Shown: piece by piece, positions 1-7,866 of the stretch
How positions within the stretch are numbered: the first letter of the stretch is position 1
Layout: each line of letters begins with the position of its first letter
Assembly (NCBI GenBank): GCA_051814705.1
Contig: JBPWQW010000005.1
Coordinates: 67,762 to 131,761, forward strand
Length of the DNA stretch: 64,000 bases
Direction of reading: 5' to 3'
DNA from: Geojedonia sp051814705
GTDB taxonomy: Bacteria > Bacteroidota > Bacteroidia > Flavobacteriales > Flavobacteriaceae
Notes under the pieces: model-generated
Databases searched by the model: none
What the model was told of the DNA's origin: nothing
The model's input: only the letters and a program-made list of their open reading frames with translations
Program-made: the position numbers and the translations under genes

Positions 1-268
1 AATTGTAACCACAGGCTAACGAAAATTCTAACCAGGTTTGAGTTTCAGAATTTTCAGAATCACTATCCGTTAATTTACTGATAAAGTGTTTTGGGTAAAC
101 TCTTTTTCTATAGGCTTCTGCTAAATTAGCACAAACACTTCGTGAAGACCTTCTAATTTGACCAGTCAATGCATACATTTCTTCTTTAGGAAAGGTTTTG
201 GTCATATTAAATAGTTTCATAGCTAAATCAAACCCCTTTTTATATGCCAATAAATCTTGAAGTTTCAT
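1..268 (-). CDS. four helix bundle protein (S23/IVP family), partial
   Basis: An open frame on the minus strand starts at an ATG at 268 and runs off the left edge, giving an N-terminal part that begins MKLQDLLAYKKGFDLAMKLF. The spaced pattern of a first amphipathic helix, then KEEMYALTGQIRRSSRSV and an AEAYRK segment matches the small four-helix-bundle family first described from intervening sequences in 23S rRNA genes. Family members are usually about 120 residues, so roughly a quarter is missing here. The biochemical role is not known. It stands on the same strand as the downstream-numbered dehydrogenase gene and is separated from it by a 14-bp tandem repeat. A second, clearly different member lies at 56624-56986. 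Confidence 0.8.
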   Translation of the reverse strand, partial: MKLQDLLAYKKGFDLAMKLFNMTKTFPKEEMYALTGQIRRSSRSVCANLAEAYRKRVYPKHFISKLTDSDSENSETQTWLEFSLACGYN

Positions 269-286
269 GATACATATTTAAAAATT

Positions 287-356
287 ACTGCCAGCTGAAG
301 ACTGCCAACTGAAGACTGCCAACTGAAGACTGCCAACTGAAGACTGCCAACTGAAG
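287..356. repeat. 14-bp tandem repeat, five copies
   Basis: Five consecutive copies of a 14-bp unit ACTGCCAACTGAAG; the first copy differs by one base and the other four are identical. The array ends one base before the stop codon of the dehydrogenase gene (358-360) and lies just upstream of the four-helix-bundle start at 268, so it fills the junction. There are no unique spacers, so it is not CRISPR. Confidence 0.95.
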
Positions 357-357
357 A

Positions 358-1245
358 CTATAAAAATTGTTTCGCTACCTTCTCTGCTTTTTTGCTATTG
401 GAATAATCGTAAAATCCTTCTCCAGATTTCACACCTAGTTTACCTGCCATGACCATATTTACCAAAAGTGGACAAGGTGCATATTTTGGGTTTTTAAAGC
501 CATCGTACATGACATTCAAAATAGACAGACAAACATCCAAGCCTATAAAATCGGCCAATTGTAAAGGTCCCATGGGATGTGCCATACCTAATTTCATGAC
601 CGTGTCAATTTCTTCAACTCCAGCAACGCCATTATAAAGCGTTTCTATGGATTCATTTAGCATGGGCATTAAAATTCTGTTGGCAACAAATCCAGGGTAA
701 TCGTTGACTTCTACAGGGGTTTTGCCCAGTGTTTTGGACATGTCCATAATAATGTCTGTCACTTCATCACTGGTATTATAACCTCTTATAATTTCAACCA
801 GTTTCATAATGGGCACAGGGTTCATAAAATGCATCCCAATCACCATGTCGGGTCTTGAAGTTACCGATGCAATTTGGGTGATGGAGATCGATGAAGTATT
901 GGTAGCCAATATGGTATCATCAGGACAATCTTTATCCAGTTGTTTAAAAATCTTCAGTTTGAGATCCAAATTTTCAGTTGCGGCTTCTATAACCAGTCCC
1001 GCATATTCAACACCTTCGGTAATATTGTCAAAGGTTGTGATATTAGCTAGGGTTTCTAGTTTTTCGGCCTCAGTAATGCTGCCTTTGGAAATCATTCGGT
1101 CTAAATTCTTCGTAATGGTCTTTATCCCTTTTTCAAGAAGCGTGTTATTGATATCAATAAGTTGAACTTTAAAACCGGATTGTGCAAACGTATGCGCAAT
1201 TCCATTTCCCATGGTTCCAGCTCCAATAATGGCGACGTTTTTCAT
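358..1245 (-). CDS. 3-hydroxybutyryl-CoA dehydrogenase
   Basis: Predicted 295-residue NAD(P)-dependent 3-hydroxyacyl-CoA dehydrogenase, interconverting acetoacetyl-CoA and 3-hydroxybutyryl-CoA in the cytoplasm. The N-terminus has the Rossmann dinucleotide motif GAGTMGNG (residues 8-15). The catalytic histidine lies in GMHFMNP (about residue 139), and the C-terminal domain contains the KLGVKSGEGFYDY ending typical of single-domain short-chain enzymes. The length is normal for the family. A -7-like element on the minus strand (TAATTTTG, 1310-1303) lies about 60 bp upstream of the ATG. A role in beta-oxidation or butanoate metabolism is likely, but no partner genes are adjacent. Confidence 0.9.
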   Translation of the reverse strand: MKNVAIIGAGTMGNGIAHTFAQSGFKVQLIDINNTLLEKGIKTITKNLDRMISKGSITEAEKLETLANITTFDNITEGVEYAGLVIEAATENLDLKLKIFKQLDKDCPDDTILATNTSSISITQIASVTSRPDMVIGMHFMNPVPIMKLVEIIRGYNTSDEVTDIIMDMSKTLGKTPVEVNDYPGFVANRILMPMLNESIETLYNGVAGVEEIDTVMKLGMAHPMGPLQLADFIGLDVCLSILNVMYDGFKNPKYAPCPLLVNMVMAGKLGVKSGEGFYDYSNSKKAEKVAKQFL

Positions 1246-1337
1246 ATAGAATTAGTTTTTAGGCGTCTAAAATTTAAATTTATAATTATAGCTCGTGTAC
1301 CACAAAATTAAAAATAACCTTGTATTTGTGGCTAATT

Positions 1338-2297
1338 TCAAAATTGATCAATGATCATGGTGGCAACACGTAAAGCCTCTGTACCATCATGAAGGGTTAC
1401 AACTGGTGTTGAATTGGTGTTAATGGCCTGTGCAAAAGTCTCCAATTCCTCCAAAATGGCATTGTTGATGGTGATTTCTGGGTTGTCAAAATAAATTTGT
1501 TTTTTGATGCCTTCAGCATTTTGAAGAATCATATCGAAATCTCCAGGGTGTTCGGGTGCATCTTTCATTTTGACCACTTCACATTTCTTTTCCAAAAAGT
1601 CGACAGAGATATAGGCATCCTTTTGAAAAAATCGTGATTTGCGCATATTTTTGAGTGAAATCCTGCTGGCCGTAAGATTGGCAACACATCCGTTTTCAAA
1701 TTCAATTCGCGCATTGGCAATGTCGGGTGTGTCACTGATGACGGCAACTCCACTTGCCGATATATGTTTAACTTTGGATTTTACGACGCTTAAAATAATA
1801 TCAATATCATGGATCATTAAATCCAAGACTACGGGCACGTCGGTACCTCGAGGATTAAATTCTGCCAATCGGTGGGTTTCAATAAACATGGGATTGACAA
1901 TGTTGTCTTTTACGGCTTTAAAAGCTGGATTAAACCGCTCTACATGACCCACTTGCCCACGAATATTGTGTTCTGCCAAGAGTTCCCGAATATGTTCGGC
2001 CTCTGCAACGGTATTGGTGATGGGTTTTTCAACAAAAATATGCTTGCCTTTGGCAATAGCCAATTTGGCTAATTCGTAATGTGACAAGGTTGGCGTCACT
2101 ATTACGACCATATCAACGGCATCAATTAGGCCTTCAATAGTTTTGAAATTGGTGTAACCAAACTCGTCCACCACTCTTTTTGCATTCGCTGCGTCGGCAT
2201 CGTAAAACCCAATAAGCTCATAGGCATTGGATTGTTTAAGAAGCTTTAAATGAATTTTCCCAAGGTGACCTGCACCCAGTACTCCCGCTTTAAGCAT
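1338..2297 (-). CDS. Gfo/Idh/MocA family oxidoreductase
   Basis: A 319-residue NAD(P)-binding oxidoreductase. The N-terminal Rossmann fold starts with GVLGAGHLGKIH, and the family's EKPITNT segment, which carries the conserved Glu-Lys-Pro, lies about 90 residues in. The C-terminal half resembles the usual Gfo/Idh substrate-binding domain. The substrate cannot be told from sequence; members act on sugars, inositol or related polyols, and some in cell-surface sugar synthesis. It is followed on the same strand, 92 bp away, by the hydroxybutyryl-CoA dehydrogenase gene. A promoter-like TACTTTTG lies upstream on the minus strand (2321-2314). Divergent from pcm. Confidence 0.85.
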   Translation of the reverse strand: MLKAGVLGAGHLGKIHLKLLKQSNAYELIGFYDADAANAKRVVDEFGYTNFKTIEGLIDAVDMVVIVTPTLSHYELAKLAIAKGKHIFVEKPITNTVAEAEHIRELLAEHNIRGQVGHVERFNPAFKAVKDNIVNPMFIETHRLAEFNPRGTDVPVVLDLMIHDIDIILSVVKSKVKHISASGVAVISDTPDIANARIEFENGCVANLTASRISLKNMRKSRFFQKDAYISVDFLEKKCEVVKMKDAPEHPGDFDMILQNAEGIKKQIYFDNPEITINNAILEELETFAQAINTNSTPVVTLHDGTEALRVATMIIDQF

Positions 2298-2473
2298 GTA
2301 TTTATAATTTTAACAAAAGTAGTTTTTTTGAAGCAAAAAAATCAATATTAAAGTAGCAAAATCTAAATTTCAAGTTTTTAAATAGTCTGCATTTCCTAAC
2401 AAAATTAAATTTGAAATATTAGCTTTCATCTTCAGACTTATTATTATAATTTAGCATCAAATCTCTCCAAACC

Positions 2474-3115
2474 TTGAAAGATACTTTTAAACATAAAGGC
2501 CTAAGGCAACAACTTGTAGAAGTGGTTAGAGCCAAGGGTATTACCGATGAAAACGTGTTGCATGCCCTGGGCAAAGTACCAAGACATTTATTTATGGACT
2601 CTGGCTTTTTAGACCACGCCTATCAAGATAAGGCCTTTCCTATTGCTGCCGACCAAACCATTTCGCAACCTTATACGGTGGCTTTTCAAACGGAATTGTT
2701 ACAGGTAAAAAAAGGCGATAAAATCTTAGAAATTGGCACCGGCAGTGGCTATCAAGCTGCCGTATTGTGCGAAATGGGGGCGAGGGTGTACAGTATCGAA
2801 CGCCAATTGGAGTTGTTTAAATCGACCAGCAAATTTTTGCCTAAACTAGGATATAGAGTCAAAAAGCTCATTTTTGGAGACGGTTATAAAGGCTTAAAGG
2901 AAGAGGCTCCTTTTGACGGTATCATCGTTACAGCGGGAGCGCCATTTGTACCAAAACCTTTGTTGAGCCAACTTAAAATAGGAGGCCGTTTGGTCATCCC
3001 AGTTGGCGATGTTGTGCAGGTCATGACCTTGTTTATCCGAAATGGAAGCAAGGATTTTGAACAGCACGAGTTGGGTGAATTTAGGTTTGTGCCACTTTTG
3101 GAAGACAAGAATTAA
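2474..3115 (+). CDS. pcm: protein-L-isoaspartate O-methyltransferase
   Basis: A 213-residue SAM-dependent methyltransferase that begins repair of isoaspartyl residues in damaged proteins. The SAM-binding motif LEIGTGSGYQA is present, preceded by the ADQTISQPY substrate-loop motif and the RHLFMD segment typical of Pcm. Translation most likely starts at TTG (2474): the resulting MKDTFKHKGLRQQLV is the usual start of flavobacterial Pcm proteins, and no in-frame ATG lies just upstream. The gene is alone on its strand. Its 3' end lies about 55 bp from the left inverted repeat of the accessory island. Confidence 0.93.
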   Translation: MKDTFKHKGLRQQLVEVVRAKGITDENVLHALGKVPRHLFMDSGFLDHAYQDKAFPIAADQTISQPYTVAFQTELLQVKKGDKILEIGTGSGYQAAVLCEMGARVYSIERQLELFKSTSKFLPKLGYRVKKLIFGDGYKGLKEEAPFDGIIVTAGAPFVPKPLLSQLKIGGRLVIPVGDVVQVMTLFIRNGSKDFEQHELGEFRFVPLLEDKN

Positions 3116-3170
3116 AGACGCAGAGAGACTTTAATTTAATAAAAAAGGTTGTTTTTTGACTCAGTTCTTT

Positions 3171-3184
3171 GTTGGCGGTAGTTA
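3171..3184 (+). repeat. left inverted repeat of ATPase module
   Basis: GTTGGCGGTAGTTA, whose reverse complement matches 5759-5772 at 13 of 14 positions. It overlaps the stop codon of the ATPase gene (3182-3184), so the pair brackets that single gene almost exactly. Confidence 0.7.
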
Positions 3185-5752
3185 TTCTCTTTTTTTAAAT
3201 TCTAATATCCAATCTCTCACATCTTCCAAGTCCTTTTTCAAATCATGTGGGTCAATAGGTTTTGTCGGTAGAACAGCAGATTGAGAGTGTTCATATATTG
3301 AATATTTAGTCATCATCTCATCAAGTAGATTTATGTCTTCTTGATTAATCTTTACTAAAGTATCCAATCGATTCATAGTCTGAATCCCTCTTCGATATCT
3401 CAATACTATTTGGTTTAGTAAATCATTTTCAATTATCCGTTCTAATGTGATTCTAAAGTCACTGCATATTGATTTCGCAATTGGTAAGTATTCAGAAGTC
3501 CCAATAGTTTGCAATATTTTTGCTGCACTTGGTAATCGTTGGTCTATCAAAGTATTTAAAGCTGCTAGAGGTTTTTGTGAGTCCATTAAAGGTCTAGATG
3601 GTTGTCCTTTTCCCCAATATTCAGATAAGATTGTTACATTCTTTGTTTTGGCACTTTGAGAATTTGCTTCATCATTTAGTAGACTTAAAAAGGATAATCT
3701 ATGTGTAAAAACAATTACTTGTCTCGCTTTACTTAATTCAACAATTCTTTTTACAGTATTTTCTTCATAATCTACGTCTAATGATGAAATTGGGTCGTCA
3801 AATATAAAAGGTGAATTGTAAGCCTTATTAGATACGTCAGCTAAAAATGCTGCCAAAGATACAATCCTAAATTCTCCCTCACTTAATACATTTTCAATTT
3901 TTTCTGTTAGTATTGAGTTCTTAAGTTTAATTGCATAATAAACTTTTCCTTTGGCTGTTTTGGATTTTGTAATTGTTACATTTAGGTTATCAGCACCAAG
4001 CTCTTTCAATTCTTTTTCAAAATTTTGAATAAACTCTTTAGTTACTAAATTTTCAGCTAGGTCAGATTTCTTTGTAGATAAGGCATTTGTACTACATAAT
4101 GATTTAGCCTTATTTAAATTTGCAAGATTTTTTTTATCTGAAAGGGCTTTACTTATTGTTTTTTTGTTGTCAACAATCCATTTCTCTGCTTTTAACTCCA
4201 AAATTTTATCTTCATTTAGCTTTGTGCCTTTAGAAGTTTTGGCAGTTTCAAGTCCATTGAGTTTCTTTTTAATAGTTGCTAATTCCTTTTTTAATAATTT
4301 CTGAATTTTGTAATCAGTTACTTTTACGAGGTCATTTTCCTTTTTCGCTTTTTTGAAAGATTCTCTACGTAATTCTAAATTTTCGAATGATTTTTGGATT
4401 TTTGTTTTTAAGCCTGAAGAAAGTGAGGATTTGGATAGGATAGCTTCTTGTAATTCTTTTTCCCAAAAACATGGTAAATTTTCAATTTTATCTTTGTGGA
4501 TTTCTGTCAGAACGTTTAATTCTGTGTTGAATTTATTTTTTATAAATGTTTCGAGAGAATCGAATCGTGTTATTGCATCTATAGAGATTTCTTGTTGACA
4601 TAACACACATCTTGCATTGTTTTCTGTATTTGGAAATGATTTGGTAGGATAAGCCTCTTTATTAGAAAATTCTCTGGCAGCTTCCCAAAGTTCTTTCCAT
4701 AAGCTCGTTGTAATTCCGTTGATTTTATTGCCTTTTAATAGCTTTTCACTATTCTTTATTTGCTTTTGTTTTGAAGCAATATCCTTTTTAATTTTATTAA
4801 TTTCTCTAAACTCTTTTAGACTTAATTGATTAACTAATGATTGGTTTTTATTGATAATCTTCTCTATGCTATCAGATTGATTTTTTAAAGAGAGAAATAA
4901 ATCAGAATTCTTGCTATTTACAAGTTGTACTTCAAGGCTTGTTTGTTGTTTCTCTTTCGTTTTATTCCAAATAGTTTTTTTTAAATCATTATCGAACTCT
5001 TTAGTATTTGATAACGAATTATATTTTTTGAAGATTGATGTGCTTTCAAGGTTAATAGGAAAACTAGGAAGAGAGGGGGAAAGTTTATTGATTTTTTCAA
5101 TAACAATATTGTTAACTTTATCCGAAGTATCAGATAAATAAGTTAGAAACTTAAGAATAGGTGGTTCATAAGTAACTTCGTTATTTTCCATTACATAACT
5201 AATTCCAGAAGATGTATCGAAAATGTCAATAGTTTTTAAGTCATTTTCTATTTGATTTTCAGGTTTCCATTTTATCTTTTCTATTTTACCATTTTTGATT
5301 ATTTCAAAGTCACATTCTTGACTTTCTTTTCCTTTGAAAACATCACATAATAAATCCTCAGTTTTTCTAGCACCACAAGCTTTTTTTAAAATTCTAACAT
5401 ACCCAGATTTACCAGAGCCATTTCTCCCATAAACAATTGTAATATTATCAGATGAAAGCTCGAGAGGTTCTTTTGGGTTTAAACTATTTATGCCTTTTAT
5501 GTTTGATAAACTCTTTAATTGAACGGTACCTTTATTTGTGTTTGTGCCAAAATATGTACTAAAAGCTTTCTTATCAATTTTTGCTTTTCCTTTCTTTGAT
5601 TTAGCTTCTTGGATACATTTATCAGCTAAATCATTAATTTCATTTTGCGTGAAAGGGCGGTTGTTTTTAAACAGCAAATTAATAGAAGAAACCAGCCATT
5701 CAGGTCGTTTGTCTATCCAAGCTATTGTTTCGTCTATTGTAGTTTTATTCAT
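3182..5752 (-). CDS. AAA/ABC-type ATPase, RloC/PrrC-like (candidate defence protein)
   Basis: An 856-residue protein with an SMC/Rad50-like ABC ATPase core. Walker A GRNGSGKS is at 109-116. A lysine-rich coiled-coil region (about 280-560) carries a CVLC pair (382-385) that resembles a Rad50-type zinc hook. The signature LSEGE is at 623-627, Walker B FIFDDPISSLD at about 650-659, and the switch His is in FTHR (684). This layout is that of RloC, a stand-alone anticodon nuclease with a zinc hook. The C-terminal domain has Arg767-x3-Glu771 and His822, which resemble the Arg/Glu/His triad of PrrC/RloC nucleases, but the R-to-H spacing (55) is larger than I expect. The nuclease assignment is therefore inference. 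The gene is alone, tightly bracketed by inverted repeats, and has no restriction-modification partner nearby. Confidence 0.7.
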   Translation of the reverse strand: MNKTTIDETIAWIDKRPEWLVSSINLLFKNNRPFTQNEINDLADKCIQEAKSKKGKAKIDKKAFSTYFGTNTNKGTVQLKSLSNIKGINSLNPKEPLELSSDNITIVYGRNGSGKSGYVRILKKACGARKTEDLLCDVFKGKESQECDFEIIKNGKIEKIKWKPENQIENDLKTIDIFDTSSGISYVMENNEVTYEPPILKFLTYLSDTSDKVNNIVIEKINKLSPSLPSFPINLESTSIFKKYNSLSNTKEFDNDLKKTIWNKTKEKQQTSLEVQLVNSKNSDLFLSLKNQSDSIEKIINKNQSLVNQLSLKEFREINKIKKDIASKQKQIKNSEKLLKGNKINGITTSLWKELWEAAREFSNKEAYPTKSFPNTENNARCVLCQQEISIDAITRFDSLETFIKNKFNTELNVLTEIHKDKIENLPCFWEKELQEAILSKSSLSSGLKTKIQKSFENLELRRESFKKAKKENDLVKVTDYKIQKLLKKELATIKKKLNGLETAKTSKGTKLNEDKILELKAEKWIVDNKKTISKALSDKKNLANLNKAKSLCSTNALSTKKSDLAENLVTKEFIQNFEKELKELGADNLNVTITKSKTAKGKVYYAIKLKNSILTEKIENVLSEGEFRIVSLAAFLADVSNKAYNSPFIFDDPISSLDVDYEENTVKRIVELSKARQVIVFTHRLSFLSLLNDEANSQSAKTKNVTILSEYWGKGQPSRPLMDSQKPLAALNTLIDQRLPSAAKILQTIGTSEYLPIAKSICSDFRITLERIIENDLLNQIVLRYRRGIQTMNRLDTLVKINQEDINLLDEMMTKYSIYEHSQSAVLPTKPIDPHDLKKDLEDVRDWILEFKKRE

Positions 5753-5758
5753 TTTGTT

Positions 5759-5772
5759 TAATTACCGCCAAC
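5759..5772 (-). repeat. right inverted repeat of ATPase module
   Basis: TAATTACCGCCAAC, the inverted partner of 3171-3184 (13 of 14 matches). It starts 7 bp upstream of the ATPase ATG and leads into the compound palindrome. Confidence 0.7.
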
Positions 5773-5925
5773 GGCTATGGCTATGAGTAGTTGCGTGGTT
5801 TAGGGTTTAACTTTGCAAGTACGCACCAAACTGAAAATCCGCGAGCTTGCCTGCGGCAGGCGGGGATTTTCAAAAGTGGGCGAGAACAAGCAATTAATTA
5901 TAGCCATTGTTGTGCATAGTGCTTT
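5764..5925. repeat. compound palindromic element between accessory modules
   Basis: Three nested inverted repeats are visible. The outer arms are CAACGGCTATGGCTAT (from 5770) against ATAGCCATTGTTG (from 5900). Middle arms GAAAATCC and GGATTTTC lie at 5833-5871. The core GCCTGC-G-GCAGGC is at 5849-5861. The element fills the gap between the ATPase gene and the lipoprotein gene. The general form recalls single-strand-folded recombination sites such as integron attC, but the attC core consensus is not met here and no integrase gene is present. Confidence 0.7.
5909..5924 (+). repeat. left inverted repeat of three-gene module
   Basis: GTTGTGCATAGTGCTT; its inverted partner at 7784-7799 reads GTTAGGCATAATGCTT on the minus strand (13 of 16 matches). 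The pair brackets the lipoprotein, J-domain and membrane-protein genes. Confidence 0.6.
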
Positions 5926-6951
5926 TTAATTTATTATCTTAAATGTATCTATAAAATCTAAAAATTTCTTTTCTACATTATTATTGTCTGTAACTTGAAG
6001 CATATAACTTTTCATTTTATGATGAAAAAAAACTGCTTTTGTTGTTCTGTTATCTTGTGTGTTCTCATAATAAACTGCATCATAATCCTTGTATTTTTTA
6101 CGACTATTTTTTATTGACATTTCATCAAACTTGGTTTGATAATAAACTAAATCGTTTTTATTGTAATCTTCAATTTCTTTATCATTTTTTCCAAACAAAA
6201 CTTGATCAAAAGAACTCACATTGATATTGTAATCTGTATTATTATGATAAACGTGATATGGTTTTGAGTTATCTACCATTCCAGCTTGTTTCATTTGTTG
6301 AATTCGTAATTTATCCAACTTTAATTCTCCTTTACATTTAACCATAAAACCATCTTCTTGAAAAACTTGATAACCTTCTTCAAGTGCTTTATTCTTGTCA
6401 AATGAATTTGCAACAGGAATTTTTATTGAATTCGTTTTGCTTGAAATTGATTTAATACTTTTTGCAATTTCATCAAAAGTGTTATCACTCAAAGTCATTG
6501 ATTCTATATTGAATTGAGTATCTTTTGACTGAACTACTGCGAAAGTAATGTAAGAAGTTAGAGTAACTAAACCAGCACCTTTGCCTTTCACATCATTTTT
6601 ATAAAACGAAATGATTCCTTTTAAATCATTATTTTCAAAATTTTCTGTTTTCACTAATCGTTTGTTCTTATAAAGGTCTTTAGTGTCTTGAGCAGAGGAA
6701 TATTCTTGAATCTCTTTGTTTAAATCTTTAGAATTAGCATATTTTGTTTCTATTAATAAAAATGATGTCTCTCCAGATTTCCAAACTTTTCTTCCCTCAC
6801 TATTTCCATAACTAAAATAGTCAGTTGGTATTTCGATAGTAAAGTTATCAGTCAGTTCTTTTTTAGAGTATTTTGTTTCCTTTTTTTGGTTACAAGAAAG
6901 TATTATAATTGATAATATAATAATTGATAAAATGCGTTTTAATTGAATCAT
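5926..6951 (-). CDS. lipoprotein of unknown function
   Basis: A 341-residue predicted lipoprotein: an N-terminal hydrophobic segment rich in Ile and Leu ends in LSC (Cys about 20), followed by a lysine-rich stretch. The body is hydrophilic with no motif I recognise; stretches such as YANSKDLNKEI and FLDFIDTF suggest an alpha/beta secreted domain. It is the last gene of a three-gene minus-strand set: 71-aa membrane protein, J-domain protein, this lipoprotein. The gap to the J-domain gene is 6 bp. The tight spacing and shared inverted-repeat bracket suggest the three act together, perhaps at the envelope. No function can be assigned. Confidence 0.7.
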   Translation of the reverse strand: MIQLKRILSIIILSIIILSCNQKKETKYSKKELTDNFTIEIPTDYFSYGNSEGRKVWKSGETSFLLIETKYANSKDLNKEIQEYSSAQDTKDLYKNKRLVKTENFENNDLKGIISFYKNDVKGKGAGLVTLTSYITFAVVQSKDTQFNIESMTLSDNTFDEIAKSIKSISSKTNSIKIPVANSFDKNKALEEGYQVFQEDGFMVKCKGELKLDKLRIQQMKQAGMVDNSKPYHVYHNNTDYNINVSSFDQVLFGKNDKEIEDYNKNDLVYYQTKFDEMSIKNSRKKYKDYDAVYYENTQDNRTTKAVFFHHKMKSYMLQVTDNNNVEKKFLDFIDTFKIIN

Positions 6952-6957
6952 ATTTTT

Positions 6958-7464
6958 TTAATTACAAGCTCTAAATAAGAGCATTACTATAAGTCCTGAA
7001 ATTCCATAATAAATAAACATTTGAAACATTTTAGAGCCAGCTTGTTTAGTAGCTTCTACACTTAAATCAGCAATCTCTTTGAGTGTTTGTTTTGCTAAAT
7101 CCACCGCTTGCCTGCGGGCATTTCTCATCCATTTTTCTAATGTTTCATCTTCTACTTCATATTCATAACTTCTTGATTTTGTTTTAGAGCTTTCTTCTTT
7201 TTCGTATTTCCTTTCTTCTCGTTGATATTGAGTTTGTTCTTTAAACTCTTTGTATTTTGAATATTCAATATCATATCTTCTTCTTGCATCGCTATCTTTT
7301 AATATAAGATAAGCCTCATTAATTTCCTGCATTTTTATAGTAGTGTCAAAACCAATGTTTTTATCGGGATGCCACTTTAACGCTTGGGTTTTAAACGCAA
7401 GTTTTATTTCAGCTTGAGTTGCTGTTTGAAGAATTTCAAGAATGGAATAATAATCCTTAAACAC
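6958..7464 (-). CDS. J-domain protein with C-terminal membrane anchor
   Basis: A 168-residue DnaJ-like co-chaperone. The J-domain is N-terminal (about 1-67), with the essential HPD in WHPDKN and the helix IV pattern DARRRYD. A charged middle region rich in Lys and Glu follows, and the C-terminus is a hydrophobic segment (about 149-165). There is no Gly/Phe region or zinc-finger domain, so it is a class C J-protein that presumably recruits DnaK to a membrane-linked client. The GTG start at 7464 is supported by the stop codon of the upstream gene only 2 bp away. A short palindrome TGCC-TGCG-GGCA (7109-7120) lies inside the coding sequence, encoding NARRQAVD in frame; it resembles the dispersed GCCTGC palindromes elsewhere in the window. 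Confidence 0.85.
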   Translation of the reverse strand: MFKDYYSILEILQTATQAEIKLAFKTQALKWHPDKNIGFDTTIKMQEINEAYLILKDSDARRRYDIEYSKYKEFKEQTQYQREERKYEKEESSKTKSRSYEYEVEDETLEKWMRNARRQAVDLAKQTLKEIADLSVEATKQAGSKMFQMFIYYGISGLIVMLLFRACN

Positions 7465-7466
7465 GA

Positions 7467-7682
7467 TTAGTCTCTTTTGTCAAGTTGGTGTTTGTCAGTT
7501 TCAGTAATTTCATTTTTTTCAGTAGGTTTTTTCCAAACTGCTCGAATTCCTGCAACCATTCCAGCAAAAAGAATTAGCCCTAAAATTCCGGGTGTACCAC
7601 TTCCTTTATTTGCTGCTACGATAACTCCAAATAAGAAAATGAATCCAATAATAATTCCGATAGTAACAATGACTTTTGACAT
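7467..7682 (-). CDS. small two-helix membrane protein
   Basis: A 71-residue protein with two predicted transmembrane helices (about 4-24 and 32-50) and a short charged C-terminal tail (KKPTEKNEITETDKHQ). No family was recognised. It is the first gene of the three-gene module, with only 2 bp to the J-domain gene, so co-translation is likely. Membrane location fits the anchored J-protein and the lipoprotein that follow. Confidence 0.65.
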   Translation of the reverse strand: MSKVIVTIGIIIGFIFLFGVIVAANKGSGTPGILGLILFAGMVAGIRAVWKKPTEKNEITETDKHQLDKRD

Positions 7683-7783
7683 ATTTATAGTTTTGGTTAG
7701 TTTGTAAAATTCTAAAATCGTTTTATTTTTTCCTTACGGTTTTTCGCAATCAACTATGTTATTTAATTTTTCGGTTGTTTCTT

Positions 7784-7799
7784 AAGCATTATGCCTAAC
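7784..7799 (-). repeat. right inverted repeat of three-gene module
   Basis: Inverted partner of 5909-5924. On the plus strand it ends in GCCTAAC, which matches the integron attC core RYYYAAC, and is followed at once by a small palindrome ACTCG-ATATA-CGAGT (7798-7812). Confidence 0.6.
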
Positions 7800-7866
7800 T
7801 CGATATACGAGTACCAATTTACTCATAATCCCCTAAACATTTCGAAAAAAAAGCGATTTTTCTTAC

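Noticed and set aside
5764..7812. True integron attC sites
   Set aside because: Only one site (GCCTAAC at 7793-7799) fits the attC core consensus; the others deviate, and there is no integrase gene, so only an attC-like label is warranted.
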